A stretch of DNA of 64,000 bases from Agriotes lineatus (GCA_940337035.1 CALNHX010003528.1:1-64000); one strand, 5' to 3'. Positions 42,994-55,990 are shown, numbered from the stretch's first letter. The notes: generated by a model not told the origin, from the sequence alone. Numbers and translations: made by a program.

Positions 42994-44740
42994 TGCAATG
43001 GTTATATGGCTTTAATATAATTAAGATTAATATTTAAAATAAAATTAGCTAGAGCCTCCAATGCTAATATTTTATTTTGGGTTCAGCAAATATTATTACA
43101 AATTTATGAAACGCTCAGGTGTGAGTGGTTTTATGTATTACTTGACTTGATGTTCGTATGCCCCTACTTTTTAGATAGAATCTAATTGCAACTTATATTA
43201 ATGTTGACTAGCTCAGGTAAGCAGAAATCTTATCAAAGGGTGTGGGTCCACAATTACTTTATTGAAAATTTAACCGTACGCCCATGTGCGTAGTTCAAAT
43301 ACACGTTAATGTGCTACAACAGATCTAACTGACAAATTACGTTTATGAAAGTTTATCAAGTGGTTGTCGTTTTGGTGTTTTCAGATAATTAAATGCAACT
43401 CAATGAGCAAATCTCACAGGTAAATTCATAATTTCCCGCTTTCTAGTAGCGTCAGTAGCTCAGTAGCTTTCTTTTGTTTTTTTAGGCAAAAACCGTAACT
43501 TGATTGTTTCTACCCAAGCCAAGGATTCTAACCTCACTTCTGGGCTCGGATTTTTCAACTTTAATTTACGCAAGGAAATAATTCGCCTGGGCTCTGTTAT
43601 GCAGTGACGTTTAAGCACCCTCCCAATAGGTACACAATGGTATAAATTAAATTGGCTTCACAACTAACCTGTGAAACTTTTCCTGCATGCTCGTTTCGAA
43701 GCTCGGCCGCAGCAAGAATGTGCCCAGATGAAGCACGTCTTATCTTCTCCGGAGCTGGTCGTTAGCACTCACACGGGCCGATAATGGAAAATAATTTTTA
43801 CGGCACGGATTTCTTTTAATTCACTCGCACAGGTGCAGGGGTAAGTTATATGCACCCTGCCGAAGTTTTGTTATGAAATAATAACTTTAAACGTATAAAA
43901 TTGTAAATTTTCGGGAGCAAATGAAACTGATGCTAATTCAAGAATTTTATTCGATTGTCTGCCAAGAAAGTTATTAAAAACAATTGCATTACAATATTAA
44001 ACAAGTCAAATCAATTACTTATAACAATTAAAACCCTTAAATCTAACATTTTTACAAACTTTTACTTATACAATAAATTGTTCTAGTAATTTAGTCAATT
44101 TTGTCTTTCACATAACTGTGTCCCGCACTTATTAACAGTCCTTTTTCACACTGTTCGCACTGATCAATTCTTCCTTTCGTGAACTTCCACAAAAAACACT
44201 TTAGAGTTCAACTAAAAGTCCATTTCATTTTTCCACTTCTGCATCAATACAATGTTCGGATTTCATTTAATCTTGCATGTTAATTATTCATTTTCTTCCC
44301 TTTATTTACCTTCAGATCTATTCCCATGTGCTCTTTGCACTCTGTTTTGCCTTCTGCATTTTTTACCTTTTAAGAATATGCTTAAAGAGAAATTTATACA
44401 ACGATTTCTGACCTGCAATTTACCTCGACAAGCATGTGACCATTCTATTCATAATCGAATTACTAATACATGGATTGGCTTTTGCATTTATCATCCCCTT
44501 TTAATATTCTAAACTAATTAAATATTGTGGTCCCATTCCTATTAGGTTTAGAACTCTTTCCTTTTATGTTACGATTTTAATACTTATTACAGGCATTGCT
44601 TTGCCAATATGATTGCTAATTCAAATTTGATTTTATTTTATCTGTTGCCATTAAATCCTATCTCCCATTCTGAGCTTTTATGACCTATTCATTAGTTTGC
44701 TGTGCTCGAGATGTGCGATTCAGGGCTTAAGACCATCTCA
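42994..44740 (-). repeat. Gypsy 5' LTR, 1747 bp
   Basis: Same ends as the left LTR, and highly similar apart from a deletion of about 115 bp joining CCCAGAT to GAAGCACG near 43729 and several small changes. The 86-codon hydrophobic frame recurs at 44252-44512. Confidence 0.92.
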
Positions 44741-44744
44741 ATAT

Positions 44745-46960
44745 ATTGGTTAATAAATGTTTTCGCAATGCTTTTAAAACTGTGAAAACATATCCTGGTT
44801 CAGACATTGAATCTGACCACAATCCCCTAGTGGCAGATATGCGAATAACTTAAAGAAAGGTTCAAAAACCACAAACGAAAAACGTGGACGTTAACAAACT
44901 AAAAGATGCCGTGCTTCGCCGAGAAACCCAAGTAAAACTTAACCAAGATCTAAATGAAAATGCGATTACAATAATGATATACAAAATAAATAGAACACGA
45001 TCCAGTCAAGTGCCAAAAATATCTGCAATGACATGCTTAAACCCGAAAGAATTAAAAAGAAGAAAGCCTGGGTGACCAAGGACATACTGGACATGATGGA
45101 AAAGAGACGAATTTTGAAGATACAAAACAATACTGAACAGTACAAGGTTCTACACAAAGAAATAATTAAAGAAATAAAGAAGACAAAGAACAACTAGCTT
45201 AAAGATAAATACGAAAACATAAAACAATTGGAAAAACTGCACGATACACATAACCTACACAGACAAGTACGAGAACTAAATAGAGGGCGATACATACGGC
45301 AAGGAAACATTTTAAAGAATGCAAACAATGAAACTGTCTAATGAGGACATATTGCTAGAGTGAAAGAATGATATCTCTGATCTATCCAAAGTCAACAGAG
45401 GAAACATACCGGCAATAAATGTTACTAATGACGATATCGTAGAAATAACGAAGGAAGAAGTGATAAATGCTATACGAATCTATAAATCAGGAAAAGCACT
45501 AGGACCAGATGAGGTACCAATTGAACTAATAAAATTAATAGAAGAAGAAAATATCCCAACTCTTGTTGATCTCTTTAATGACATATATAAAACAGGCATA
45601 CTCCCAAAGGAATGGCTCCATTGGACGTTTATAACCTTCCCAAAAATCAGTAATCTTAAAAAGTGCAAAGACTACCGCACAATAAGTCTCATGTGTCAGT
45701 CATACTATGAAAACATTCCTCAAAGTTATACACAGGAGAATATACCGGAAATGCGAAGAACAACTGTCCGAGAAGCAGTTTGGTTTCCGAGAAGACTTAG
45801 GCACACGAGAACCACTATTCTTCATGAGAATACTGTCGGAAAGAGCCCGCGATGTAAATAAAGATATCTTCCTTCTCTTTATCGATTATGAGAAGGCTTT
45901 CGATAAAGTACAGCATAAAAAACTTTTCGAAATATTACTATTCGCAAATAGATAAAGCGGACAGTCGAATTATAATAAACTTATATAAAGACCAAAAGGC
46001 TCAGGTACGAAGTGGCGGAAAAAATACGGAAGAAATAGAGATACTACAAGGAGTGAGACAGGGTTATGTGCTCTCGCCGTTGTTGTTCAACATGTACTCG
46101 GAAGAGATATTTAGAATAGCTCAATCCAACTCTGATGCAGGCATAATAATAAATAGAGAGAAAATCACATCAATACGCTATGTTGATGACACGGTGCTGA
46201 TAGCAGAATCCGAACAAGAACTGCAAGAAATGCTAACTAACATCGCAACAATTAGCGAGGAATACGGTCTTCAAATAAATGTCAAGAAAACAAAGTCTAT
46301 GACAATAACTAGAAATCCACTTATGCCGCAGATGACCCTACAACATAAAAATGTAGCTATAGAGAACGTATCCTAATACCGCTACTTAGGATCAATGCTA
46401 AACGACACAAGTGATTGCCTTCAGGAAATTAAGTGTCGTATCGAACTGCACGATCAACTATCATGAAAATGAAAACAACATTATGTTCTAAGCAGATACA
46501 TATTAAATTATGAACAACACTATTGAGATGTTATGTATTCTCAGTTCTATATTATGGGGTAGAAACATGGACGTTAAGTAAAGATGCAAGGACGAGCATT
46601 GAACCTTTCGAGAAGTAGACATACCGAAGAATGTGCCACATTTTCTGGATACAAAGAATAAGCAACAAAGAGGTTCTAGAAAGAATGCATAAAACAACTG
46701 CATGCGTCAATACCATTCAAAGGCGCAAACTTGAGTATCTAGGCCATATAATGAGGAATGATAAATATCGCCTACCACAGACTATATTACAAGATAGAAT
46801 CAATGGCGGCCGCCCACCAAGCCAAAGACGAATATCCTGGCTCAAGACCCTCAAAGATTGGTTGGGATTAACATCGATAGAACTTTTTAGAACAGCAGTT
46901 TACCGGCTGATGATCGCGAACGCTCTTCGCCGAAGAGCACGCACGTGAAGAAGAAGAAGA
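44745..46960 (+). pseudogene. LINE-C endonuclease end, reverse transcriptase and 3' tail
   Basis: ILVNKCFRNAFKTVKTYPG and the catalytic SDHNPLVADM complete the endonuclease. A degraded linker follows. The reverse transcriptase shows KSGKALGPDEVPIELI, DYRTISLM, then in another frame FLLFIDYEKAFDKVQH (motif A), LQGVRQGYVLSPLLFNMY (motif B) and IRYVDDTVLIAES (motif C). The C-terminus reads RRKLEYLGHIMRNDKYRL and RRISWLKTLKDWLG, then a (GAA)n tail at about 46946-46960. At least four frame changes or stops inactivate it. Confidence 0.88.
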
Positions 46961-47702
46961 AAGAACTTAAAATAATTCATGACATTTTTATTCTGGTTGA
47001 CAATAGCCCAGTTGAACTAGTTGACACAATTAATAATCTTGGTATTGCAATTGATAATGAATTGAATTTTACACACATCTATCCAAATTACTTAAATCTG
47101 CTTATGCAAGTTTAAAAGTTTTGTACCCTCACAGGCATACTAACTCCTGAAATTAAAGCTGTGCTATGCGAATCACTTGTACTATCTCGTTTGAGTTCTT
47201 GTGATGTTGTGTATGGACCTTGTTTAAACGTAGTGGATAAAAATAAACTGCAACGGGTTCAAAATTCCTGCCTTAGGTTCATATTCGGCATACGCAAATA
47301 CATGAAAATTTCTCACAAACTCAATGATGTGCACTGTTTAAACATGCACCATAGGCGTTTACACCATTCTGCTAGCGGATTTCATAAAATCATCAGAACA
47401 GGGTACCCAAAATACTTGCCTAGGAAAATTACTTATAGGTCCGATGTTCACAATATCAATGTTCGGTCTAGGGGTCTGCTGACAACTGCAAGGCGCAGTA
47501 CTGAAAAATTTAAATCTGCTTTTAGACACCAAATATGCGTAATTTATAATTACATTTTGAAGTGAGAAATATATGCAAAAAAATAATTCTGACACTTTAG
47601 TGGTTGTGCTTAATCTCGTATAACGAGAAAGTAACACTGCCACAAGTCTGATTAAAATCGACTTCTATACCCATAGATAAAAACACAATTGATTGATTAA
47701 TT
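46961..47702 (+). pseudogene. LINE-A ORF2 C-terminus and 3' UTR
   Basis: ELVDTINNLGIAIDNELNF, then the open frame 47161-47565 (SLVLSRLSSCDVVYGPCL, LQRVQNSCLRFIFG, KSAFRHQICVIYN). This is the typical post-reverse-transcriptase domain of CR1/Jockey-type elements. A 130-bp 3' UTR ends in ATTGATTGATTAATT, the tail-type repeat of the family. It directly continues the reading lost at 32170. Confidence 0.85.
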
Positions 47703-47954
47703 TAATGGGTCAGGTTTGAAGTTGTTCCTAAAAATAATACGTAATCAAAGTAAATCTAAGCAAGAAAGAGTTCCCATTTCGAGAAGATGCTCTAATTGAC
47801 TTCTGTTGGAAAAAAGAGATGTATTCATTTGATTTACAGATTGTACGATATAACAATAAACAGCTGATAAACATTTCAATAACCAAGGGCTTGAATAATA
47901 TCACCTATATTAAAAACTTCAAGTGACATCAGTAAGACTTAAAACACATGACAA

Positions 47955-48420
47955 TTCCAGTTTTTGCCCAATCTTTAATCGGGGCAGATATTTGAGTGAA
48001 CTTTGGGAGACTAGACGGACAGTATTAAAGTAAACGGAATATCGCTTAATATCCTTGGATAGGCTGATTCTGCGGAAATTATTATAGACAGCGCAGAAGG
48101 ATTACAACGCTTAATGAACCGAATCATTATCGAGGGGGAAGCGCTAAGGCTAAAAATCAAAGTGTTATATCCACTCCGTTTTACTGTACGGCGTTGATAC
48201 ATGAACTTTGAACGTCAGCACCATGAACAAATTAGAGGCCTTTGAAATGTGGACTGCCAGAAGAATTCTGAGAATTTCTGGAGTAACCCATTTAACGGAT
48301 AACGAAGTTCGTAAACTAATACAGAGGAGCAGACAGCTGTTGGGAATAAAATCAGGAAGAACATCATTAGAGAAGAAACGTACAGTCTCCTGAAATGAAT
48401 AATGTAATGGAAATTAATTA
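47955..48420 (+). pseudogene. LINE-D: RTE-like reverse transcriptase fragment
   Basis: Pieces in changing frames: IKVNGISLNIL, a degraded ADSAE catalytic region, DSAEGLQRLMNRII, and MNKLEAFEMWTARRILRISGVTHLT. These are consecutive segments after motif B in RTE-type LINEs. Several stops. Upstream 47703-47954 has no recognisable feature. Confidence 0.7.
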
Positions 48421-48483
48421 ATGGTTGGCTAATGAAACTGATAAAACTGCACACTTAGCAATCTGTGAAAAATCCATATTAGG

Positions 48484-48932
48484 TTGGAAAATAAAAGCGC
48501 CATAAAAGCATATACGAAATATACTTACCTGGGTGTCATATTCAATACAACAAGAAGAAACAATAGAGAAATTAGATCAGGGGTCAGCAAAGTAAAGAAC
48601 AGAATTGAATGTCTAAACAGTATATTTTACAGCAAAGATATGGAAAAGAAAAAAAATACAAAATACATGACAAGGTGATAAAAAGTAGTCTATTATTTAG
48701 AGCAGCAGAGAGAAAAATACAGGCAGTAGGTATGCATCTGTTGAGAAGATCCCTAAAGGTATCTCGCTTAAAAAGAAAAAAACACGTCGAAGTGCGACAA
48801 TATATGGGAATAGGAAAGCCAATAACAATAGAAATTAGAGAAAGACAACTAACAAGGTATGGACACGTCAATCAAATGACCAACACACAACTTCCTAAGA
48901 AAGTGACAATAATAATAATAATAATAACGTTT
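48484..48932 (+). pseudogene. LINE-E: 3' end of another RTE-like element with (TAA)n tail
   Basis: KYTYLGVIFNTTRRNNREIR, then RIECLNSIFYSKDMEKK and RRSLKVSRLKRKKHVEVR, ending in QLTRYGHVNQMTNTQLPKKV. A (TAA)n run at about 48907-48930 forms the tail. One frame change lies near 48650. It differs in sequence from LINE-D. Confidence 0.75.
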
Positions 48933-49197
48933 ATTTCACAACATTATATGCATACATATACAGAATGATTCAAAAGGTATGGTCCAAACTTAAGGGTGTG
49001 ATGCAAGATGCTACAAGAAGCAAAAATGTTAATAAACCCATGTCTTATTTCCAACCGTTATCTAGTTACAGAGGATTTCTTTGTTTTAATTATTGTTATG
49101 TTAAATTAAGTCATCTAGCAAATAAATCAAACAAACGCTAATTTTATGGCAGAAGGTATTTTAAGATTAAAATTATTGTTGTTTTCTACTTGTGGTA

Positions 49198-49326
49198 ATG
49201 ATGGAGCGTTTTCCTGTACGTGAATCTGCAGAAATTCATTTTGTGTATGGCTATTGCAGCGGGAATGCTCGTGCAGCTGTAGTAGCATATCATTACCATA
49301 CTTGTAAAACATACCCTTTAATGCAC
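49198..49326 (+). pseudogene. Fragment of a DUF4817-type helix-turn-helix protein
   Basis: MERFPVRESAEIHFVYGYCSGNARAAVVAYHY matches in style the N-terminal helix-turn-helix (DUF4817) found in insect transposon-derived proteins. The rest of the protein is absent, and the following frame loses similarity after about 45 codons. It is likely a relic of a mariner-like or other DNA transposon. Confidence 0.5.
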
Positions 49327-52300
49327 CATGCAGAAAGTAAAGACCATTTTATTAAAGAGTTTTTATTATTCAAATTTGCTTTTACTCAAAATACATGTTA
49401 CAAATTCAGGAAAAAATTTGTTGTTATTCTAATTTCCAATATTTACCTAGCAATACATAAGATACCAAATTTTGATACAAGCTAACACTCCTGGATATAC
49501 TTAGATGTAATTTATTTATTTCTTATATTTCATAATTGACTTTTCCAAATAATCATTTGAGTCTGCCTTTCACTTTCATTCAAGCTTGAAAGGACATTTT
49601 TAGATTTCATGAAGGTACGCCTAAATTACGACCCCACTTCTACATTGGTTTTTCTAGCGCACACAGCTGTGTTATTCGCTTACAGCTAACGGTACTCATT
49701 CTATGTATCTCTGTTTAGGTTGATTATTCGCTTGTTGGAAATGTCGATCAGTCTGCGACTTGCTTCCCTGCATGTCTCTGGCGTGAACTTAGAAGACAGA
49801 TGCCGTGTGCCTGAGAAAGCAAGTCGGAGGTTTACCTCCCGCCACTCGTCTTTCGATACGCTGTCTTCGCGCGTTTTTTTGGGACAGAATCGACTCCGCG
49901 TCCGGAAGCACCAGTTGGTTTTTGAAGCGGCCATACGCCAGGCACCCTTTGCGGTCCCGTCGGCGTGCGTGGGAAAGGTTTTTCATTGTTCATGCGTGCC
50001 AATTATTGCCTAACGGTTCGTTTTTTGAGTATGTGTGTGTACAGCTGTTTAGTTATGATTTGAACTCCCGCGGCTTCACCGCAACTTTTGTGTCCCGCTT
50101 TGTTTTGAACTAATTAAACTGCACGTTGGTTGCGAGAATGAACGAAGGGGTGTCGTTGTGGTTTATTGTGAGCCGCTGAATTTTCGTTTAGCGTTGAGCG
50201 GCATCCCCTATAATACGTCGTTGGACGGAATCCTTGAGCAGCTTATCATGTATTCGTGAAGTTATCACTCTGTCGTTCTGCCATTTTGCCGTGCAAGCTT
50301 CGCATTTCGCTAGTATGAGAGGATAATCTCCTAGGTTTCGCTCCGCCGCAGCTTCACTTTGAGTTGGTGCAGTATAACTTCCGCTTCTTTTATGCAGTGT
50401 TTGGAAACAACAGCTCTTGCAGTAGCATGAGACATCAATTTACCGGACAGCCAAGTTTCTTAAGGTACCGTTATATTATTGTAGTAACGTGTAGAGTGCA
50501 ACTTAAGCAAACAGACAAGTTATTGAAAGGTAAACGAAAAACAGTGCCAGCAAAGCAATAATAGCAATACAGCAATGTGAAAATGTAAGGCAACCGATCG
50601 AAAGACAATTAGTGAGATGCTAAAAGAACTCAACTGCATCAGTGCATCATAAACCAAAGTGAAAATAAAAGCAGAGCAAAGTATGGTGATATTTATCCCA
50701 AGAAAAGGTAAATTTAGTGAAAAGGGCAAGATATAACATCAGAACTGTAGTCCATAAGTTCAAACATGTAAGCAAACCTAATTTTTTTAAACAATTCTAA
50801 TTCTAGTGGTTTAGTTACGAGACAGTCAATTGTCATAAGGAAACAAACAAGCTTAAATTTTTCATGTTGGAGGCAAATTGAGCTCCACATTTATTGTATT
50901 AAATTGTGAAAAAAGTCATTTGTGATACCAGTTTCGTGTTAAAGTTATTCACCAAGTTGCTGGGCACCTGTGGGTATAATTTTCCCAAGTGTAGGAGCTC
51001 TCAAGGTAGTGCAATTAAGCTAGCCAGTTTCCACCTGGTGCCCACGCGTGGGTTTACGTCACACTAGAAACAAAATGAGGTTAACCGTTGCTACGTCACA
51101 CAATTAATCGTATTTACGCAATTTTTGTACTGACCGATCATCTTGTTTACTGCACTAAATTTGGAGGTTATTTAACTGTCAGTTGGGAACCGTGCATTTG
51201 ACCTTATACCAAAAAGTAATTTTCGTACAACAAATTATTTGTCATACAAATTTTTCTACTTAATTTTATGAACCGACCCCTGAGTTAAGAATCGTTTCAT
51301 GTTCACCGGAGCTAAGCCCTAATTTATTGCAAGTAAATAAAATAAGGAAAGAGCAATGAACCATTTATTTTTGGTAATTATTATTACATTCTTTTAATTT
51401 GCCCTGCGTTTCGCAGGCAATTCCCAATTGAAACTTTCATTTCATAAAGTATAATATCCGTTGCCCTAATTATAAATTTTATATTTTATTTAAAACCCCA
51501 TTTTAAGCGAGGGTACTATTAATATATATACCCTTTTTATATAAATATATACTATTGAGTTTATTTGTCTTTTGATAGCTCTAAGAGAATAACCACTCTC
51601 AAATCAGGTTAGGTTTATGCATTATCAAAATTATTACCTGCAATGGTTAATTAGTACAATAAAAATTACTTAGAAAATATGACAGTTCTACAACTGTCAA
51701 CGTCGAAAAATATGAAAGTGAAAAGTCAGTGAAATTATATCTGTTACACATATTATTATTTCAAATATAGACTATGGAAAGTAGTTCCTTCAAATATGTG
51801 ATTCATTCACTATTAACAACTTATTTCCTTTAGATCTTTTAACCTATAGCTGCTTAGCTCGCTCAATCATTTCCGTCAAATCAAACTCACGCAGTCCACC
51901 TACTGATGCTCTGAAACCTCCATTTAAATACAGCTCCCTAACTAATTGCAACTGCTGCTGTTGTTAATAGCTTCCCTTACCGTTTCAATGTAAACACCAC
52001 TACTGCGAGCTCCCGGTCTACAAAAATCGCCTTACTTGCAACAGCGAACAAATTATCAGCAATCCAAACTGCCTCCAAGTCCAATGTAGCTCCCGGTAGG
52101 ACACTTCGACGTCCTACAAGAAGCTCGAACCACGTCAAAATCCAACCACGGATGTAGAAGTCCATCCAACAACAAGTTCGTCCAAATCCAACAGGATATT
52201 CCCATGCAGTGTGCATCCAATCACAACTTAAGTGTAGATGTCTTCACCTGGCAGTAACTCCAATGCAAGTTCAAATCAAACAGGATATCCCATAGTGGCC

Positions 52301-53570
52301 CGTATGCAGTTTATCCAAATCCTCTGCAGATTTTGTTCTTCTTGTTCTGTTTGTTTTAAATATTTATTTTATTCTCGTCTCGTTAATTTTATTTTCATAA
52401 CACCTGCTTGTTATTTTTCAATAACAGAACTATCAACCTGACTGAAAGGTTTCCCAAAACAGCCTAGGCTCTTAAACACTTAACAGCCTAGGCGTTAAGA
52501 AATAACAGAACAGTAACATTTTAACATTGGCAATACTGAAATGTATAGTTAGTAACACCGTAAGTCTATGTCAAATTCGAGGTTGCCGAACGTATTTTTT
52601 TTTCCATAGGTGATCCTGATAAGACCAGTTTTGTAACACTCGTACTAATACTGTTTAACTTTTTCATTTAAATTGCTCTACAATTTCAATTTTTGTAGGT
52701 GTTATATAAAATATCAACGACATACGGCCGTTATCTCATCTAACTAACTCGGATAAATTCATTAGCCTCGGCCTGACAGCCTCAGCCACAAATTTATCCC
52801 TCGTTTGTTAAATGCTTACTAACAGCCTTATGTCGTTAATAACTATAATAACACCCCTTGATACATCAACCAGATAATAAAAATTATTTTAATTGAAGGG
52901 TTTCTTATTTTAAAATTTACTTTTACCGAAAATACATTTACATTTTAGAATCAAAAATTTTGTTATACAAAATATTACAATTTTTCTATAGCAATAATCT
53001 AACACTCCTGGATACAATTCAGTACAATTTATTTTAATTACACATTTTTCTAATGACTTTTTCAAATAATTATTCGGCTCTGCCTTTCATCTTAATTCAA
53101 GCTTATTCTGATTGCCATTTAATATAAATTATGATCTGAACTCTGATATTACGAAACAACTATCTCTGCTAAATCAAGCAATATTTAATTCATATGTTAA
53201 AACCTTTCTGATAAAATATTAATTGCTTTACGGGTTTTGTATTCAATCTGTTATTGATTAATAAATCTCAAATAGTTAGGTTGCTCTCTTATTAAGCTAA
53301 GTTAATCCTATACCAAATGTTGAGTTGTTTATAGTATATAGGGAATCTCATGTTAAATCCAGCATATGCGAAAACTCTATCTTCTGATTAGGTTAAACTA
53401 AAGACCTAATCTTAAAAGCAGTTTTAGTATTAAAAAACTGTATTATTCAATTCTTAATTTAAAGTTTGGTAGGAAATTATGTAAAAATAACGTCTTTCAG
53501 GGAATCTCAACTAATTGCACCAGAAACAAAACAATACGTCCTCTGTCAGTATGAAACAATTTTTTTCTCC
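49327..53570. other. No gene recognised; contains dispersed repeats
   Basis: The segment 49482-49590 is similar to 52999-53110 (shared CTAACACTCCTGGATA and TCTGCCTTTCA motifs, same orientation), so both are copies of one dispersed repeat. The stretch 49700-50330 is less AT-rich with several short frames but no domain. I see no RNA gene or promoter that I can support in the remainder. Confidence 0.45.
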
Positions 53571-53835
53571 GCTTAATTGTTTCGCCATTTACCAAATTAT
53601 TTCAGGCCTGACGTGTATATTTTTTATTTGAATTATAATCTATTGAATTTCTAATTCTGAAATTTTCCAAACCAGCGCATTTTGTACCTGTATTGACTTT
53701 CTATCGTTTCGCACGATGCTCTTTCGACCCGCTCTATTTGCTATCGCTGGCGGTTGGAATGTGAGTTCTCTTTTTGAACCGAACGGTTTCGGGCCGGGCA
53801 CTCGTCCTTTTCGCCCCGGCCGACGCGTTTGGCGT
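53571..53835 (+). repeat. Second copy of the insertion found in Gypsy integrase
   Basis: Similar in the same orientation to about 35846-36075, sharing TTAATTGTTTCGCCATTTA and CATTTTGTACCTG with scattered changes. Similarity fades after the GGGCACT motif. The insertion is therefore a repeated element, not Gypsy-specific DNA. Confidence 0.65.
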
Positions 53836-55668
53836 TCCCTTTGCAAAGGAAGGGAACAGAATAGCACGGTAACCCAAAGAGTTTCGCCTCTGGCGTGGTT
53901 AACACGTTGAGTTACTGTGCTCTTTTGCCTTTTTCCTCCTGATAAAGCCCCTTACGAAAGTGGGCGAAACGTTGAGTTCTTCGATCTCAATCATGACACG
54001 GTACAATCCCGGAAGTCGTTTGTTCCCTTTACAGATTCTTTATTAGCTCTGAAAGGATGCGAATTAAAGTGCACTTTAATGTACAACAGTCTTCAAGGCT
54101 ACATGAATATAAAGTCAAAACTGTATGACTTACACAATAGTTGAAGTTCGTAACGTTTCATTTATGTACTTTCCTCCAATACCATCAATTTATGTTTACA
54201 ATGCTACAGTAAAAAATTTAGTAAACTACGGTATACATATATTAGTATGTAGTACAAGTGGAATGTTTAATAAGTTATGACTCGTTTTTACCTCCACTAG
54301 GAGAAGGGAGCTAACCCAGTTAAAATGGAAAAACAAAATATTTTAATGGTAGGCTGCATGGAAATCGAACATGTAGACGAATCTAACGTTCCCAAAGCCA
54401 GCTTTTAGATAATGTTTGTCTTTGCAGCTAGCAACTCCAGGTTAAACTAATTAAATCCCCTTTATCAAACAAACAGTAAATTCAGTTTGGCAACAAGCAG
54501 TTGAAACTTGTATTTAATCAAAAATTTGGTGCTCGTAACAGCTCTGGGTATCTTTAAATACTTAAATCAATATTTAAGTAATAACATCTATTTGTAGTTA
54601 CCTTTTCATAAGTAATAACTTAAGAGGGCGGGAAGGAAGCGCTCCTTCTACGTGTGTCAATTTTATAAGTGCTATAAACACAGGTTCCAAATATCTACCT
54701 GGTCGATTGTGGTGATGATGCTGATGTATTTACAGTAAGCTTTATTAGTGTGTATATGACGGCGAGTTGGTCTTTTTAGTGAAACGATAAAATGTGAATT
54801 TGACCTCTATATGGCTGAAACGTTGTTTTTATAGCTTTTATTGGCCCATAAACTGTTTAAATGGACGTCCATTTAGTGCCAGCGTCAACATCAAACGGTT
54901 TGTGTATGGATTGAAATAATTAAATTTCTTTGAACACAAATACCATACAGGTATATCATAAACCTTGAATGCTTTTTAGTTTAATGATATTTTATAGCAT
55001 TATGGGCTTTTAGATTTTTTGGAAAAATATGACATCTATAAAAATTCAAATAATACATAATTTACCTTGTTAAAGTAAACATTGGCTGCAGGTTTCTAAG
55101 TTTTTTTAATTCAACGATTATCTGGTATGAAAAATTCGTTATAATGACAAGAAAGAATTGATTGGGTTAAAACACATTCTTTACGCCAGATAAGTATTAC
55201 ATGATCCTACTATTTTATCCATAGCACTGTGTTGCAAGGCAAGGATATGTCCTGTACGTTACCCTACCCTTCAAAATGCAACAACAAGCTAAGCAAGTAC
55301 GTTAAGTGACGTTCTAAGTCGAGCGGGTAAAGAGTCTGAATAGCAAATCGAATTGCCCCTATAAGCCCAGGTTCAAATCTGCACAGACTGCTATATTTTT
55401 TCTTTGCAAAAAATACAATTTACATCATTAGGTGTTTCCTTTTACTATTACAGTATTATAAAAAACGTAAATATATTTTTACCTATTCTACGACATCAGT
55501 TTGCATTTTCAACTAGTCTAGAAAAAGTGCTTTCTTACGGTGGGTTTCTTTATTAAGGACATTAAAAGTCATTTCTATTTTCGTCTTGTTATTTGCAATT
55601 CAAGTTTAAGTAGGCAAAAGTTATCTGACTTAGAATAAGGTTACTAATGTAGTAGGTCAAAAAACTAG
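53836..55668. other. No gene recognised
   Basis: AT-rich. A GGTTCAAATCT motif at about 55372 looks like a pol III B-box, but no cloverleaf or A-box fits. No other feature seen. Confidence 0.45.
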
Positions 55669-55990
55669 TTACGTATAGTTTTGGGTCCGTCTGACGTAAA
55701 AATAAAGAAGTCCAGGGGTAGAGCAGTGGAAAGATTTTTTTAATCGATCAATTGTCTGAGGTCTTCTTATTAACATAATAAACTGCTCAAGTACAGGTCT
55801 AAAGAGTAGCTTCAGCACTGCGAAAACAGGTTGACCTTTCGCCAAAACCAAATAGCGCATGAAGGTGCTCGGGACCTTAGCAACAATTTTGCCCCCTTTC
55901 AAAATTTCGATATCTGTAGCCGTTCGAAAGTTATAGGCGATCCTACAGACAGACGGACGGACGGACAAAACGTTCGCATAAGTACGCTGA
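55669..55990 (-). repeat. Probable transposon fragment with (GACG)n run
   Basis: A 99-codon minus-strand frame opens with the translation of a CAGACAGACGGACGGACGGAC run (55945-55966) and has no domain. The combination of a conserved frame-like stretch and this tetranucleotide run at one end recurs in insect dispersed repeats. The element family is not identified. Confidence 0.35.

Larger units (their letters stand above)
33261..44740 (-). mobile_element. Ty3/Gypsy LTR retrotransposon with nested insertions, 11.5 kb
   Basis: Long LTRs (33261-35122 and 42994-44740) flanked by a 4-bp target duplication ATAT (33257-33260 and 44741-44744). Gag, protease, reverse transcriptase, RNase H and integrase are on minus. 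No env-like frame exists between the integrase end (35406) and the 3' LTR. A palindromic mariner (37763-38644) and an unclassified insertion (35830-37172) interrupt the integrase region. Removing the element and one ATAT restores the LINE-C reading DYILVNK. Confidence 0.94.
32171..46960 (+). mobile_element. LINE-C: RTE-like non-LTR retrotransposon inserted in LINE-A, split by Gypsy
   Basis: A 5' UTR (32171-32532), an RTE-type endonuclease to 33260, an 11.5-kb Gypsy insertion, and the rest of the endonuclease, reverse transcriptase and 3' end with a (GAA)n tail from 44741 to about 46960. The 5' UTR shares GAGGTAGCACCTT-type sequence with the start of LINE-B, so the two are related. LINE-A coding sequence resumes directly after the tail (ELKIIHDIFILVDNSP). 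Confidence 0.85.
19657..47702 (+). mobile_element. LINE-A: CR1/Jockey-superfamily-type non-LTR retrotransposon in four pieces
   Basis: Pieces at 19657-20584, 21441-22923, 31615-32170 and 46961-47702 are collinear and together give ORF1, endonuclease, reverse transcriptase, C-terminal domain and a 3' UTR with an ATTGATTGATT-type tail. Each gap is filled by a younger element: a hAT-type MITE, LINE-B with BEL inside, and LINE-C with Gypsy inside. The two sides of each gap match consecutive parts of the ORF2 protein. LINE-A is therefore the oldest layer of this 28-kb cluster. Family assignment is from domain order and sequence style. Confidence 0.82.

Noticed and set aside
55310..55400. tRNA or SINE around a GGTTCAAATCT B-box
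   Set aside because: No A-box at the right spacing and no foldable cloverleaf by eye; similarly for GGTTCAAATCG at about 17450.
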